Source: Acidobacteriaceae bacterium | GTDB lineage: Bacteria; Acidobacteriota; Terriglobia; Terriglobales; Acidobacteriaceae | DNA length: 33,753 nucleotides | Assembly (NCBI GenBank): GCA_003151435.1 | Contig: PLXP01000120.1 | Coordinates: 1 to 33,753 of the forward strand | Reading direction: 5' to 3' | Shown here: positions 33,737-33,753 of the stretch, piece after piece | How positions within the stretch are numbered: the stretch's first letter is position 1 | Layout of the letters: the number at the start of each line of letters is the position of its first letter | The notes under the pieces: generated by a model | Databases searched by the model: none | Told to the model about the DNA's origin: nothing | Seen by the model: only the letters and a program-made list of their open reading frames with translations | Position numbers and translations under genes: made by a program

Positions 33737-33753
33737 CCTGCATTATTCATGAA

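Noticed and set aside
1..33753. CRISPR array, rRNA genes, transposase or phage structural genes
   Set aside because: I found no regular spaced repeats, no rRNA-like sequence and no transposase or phage protein signatures.

Overview
The window looks like a chromosomal segment of an Acidobacteriota bacterium, most likely class Terriglobia. The main signs are two very large outer-membrane receptors (1172 and 1119 aa) that start with a carboxypeptidase-regulatory-like domain and have no SusD partner, Tat-exported amidohydrolase and Gfo/Idh/MocA proteins, moderately GC-rich DNA, and many secreted carbohydrate-active proteins of little-studied families. The lineage is inferred from protein style; no marker gene is present.

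The theme is capture and breakdown of a galactose- or galactosamine-containing glycan. Cytoplasmic genes match the tagatose-6-phosphate route: a DeoR-family regulator (654-1511, -), a KbaZ/GatZ-type tagatose-bisphosphate aldolase subunit (2033-3301, +), an AgaS-type SIS isomerase/deaminase overlapping a PfkB sugar kinase (8025-10087, +), and a second AgaS followed by a NagB-type deaminase (27039-28993, +). Exported functions are two clan GH-D alpha-galactosidase-like enzymes (4932-7436, -; 17306-19273, +), a putative TIM-barrel hydrolase (10230-12176, -), a DUF4832 protein and a CBM9-like protein (19291-21698, -), and two Oar/TonB-type receptors (12335-15853, -; 23214-26573, -). Two paralogous metal-dependent amidohydrolases, one cytoplasmic and one Tat-exported (16106-17176 and 21780-23012, both -), sit among them. 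An APC permease (3501-4916, -) lies directly behind the first alpha-galactosidase.

Layout: 1-653 holds no recognisable gene but begins with a tRNA-Leu-like half-site and short direct repeats that resemble an island edge. From 654 to 10087 lies the regulator/tagatose-pathway/alpha-galactosidase block. From 10230 to 26573 lies the uptake and hydrolysis block, mostly on the minus strand with one divergent hydrolase. From 27039 to 33736 lies a plus-strand block with the second AgaS, the NagB-like deaminase, a Gfo/Idh/MocA oxidoreductase, a decayed MFS permease with three lesions, and a secreted beta-propeller protein ending in a fibronectin III stub.

Regulatory reading: several divergent intergenic regions carry sigma70-like promoters with 17-base spacers. 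The two agaS genes share a promoter of near-identical design, the two receptor genes share an 11-base -35 block, and a GTTTCGA-type word recurs upstream of kbaZ, both agaS genes and the first receptor. This suggests one regulon, perhaps under the DeoR protein. The canonical GalNAc-6-phosphate deacetylase (AgaA/NagA), the catalytic aldolase subunit (KbaY) and a PTS are not in the window, so if the substrate is N-acetylated those steps must be elsewhere or done by other proteins, possibly the paired amidohydrolases.
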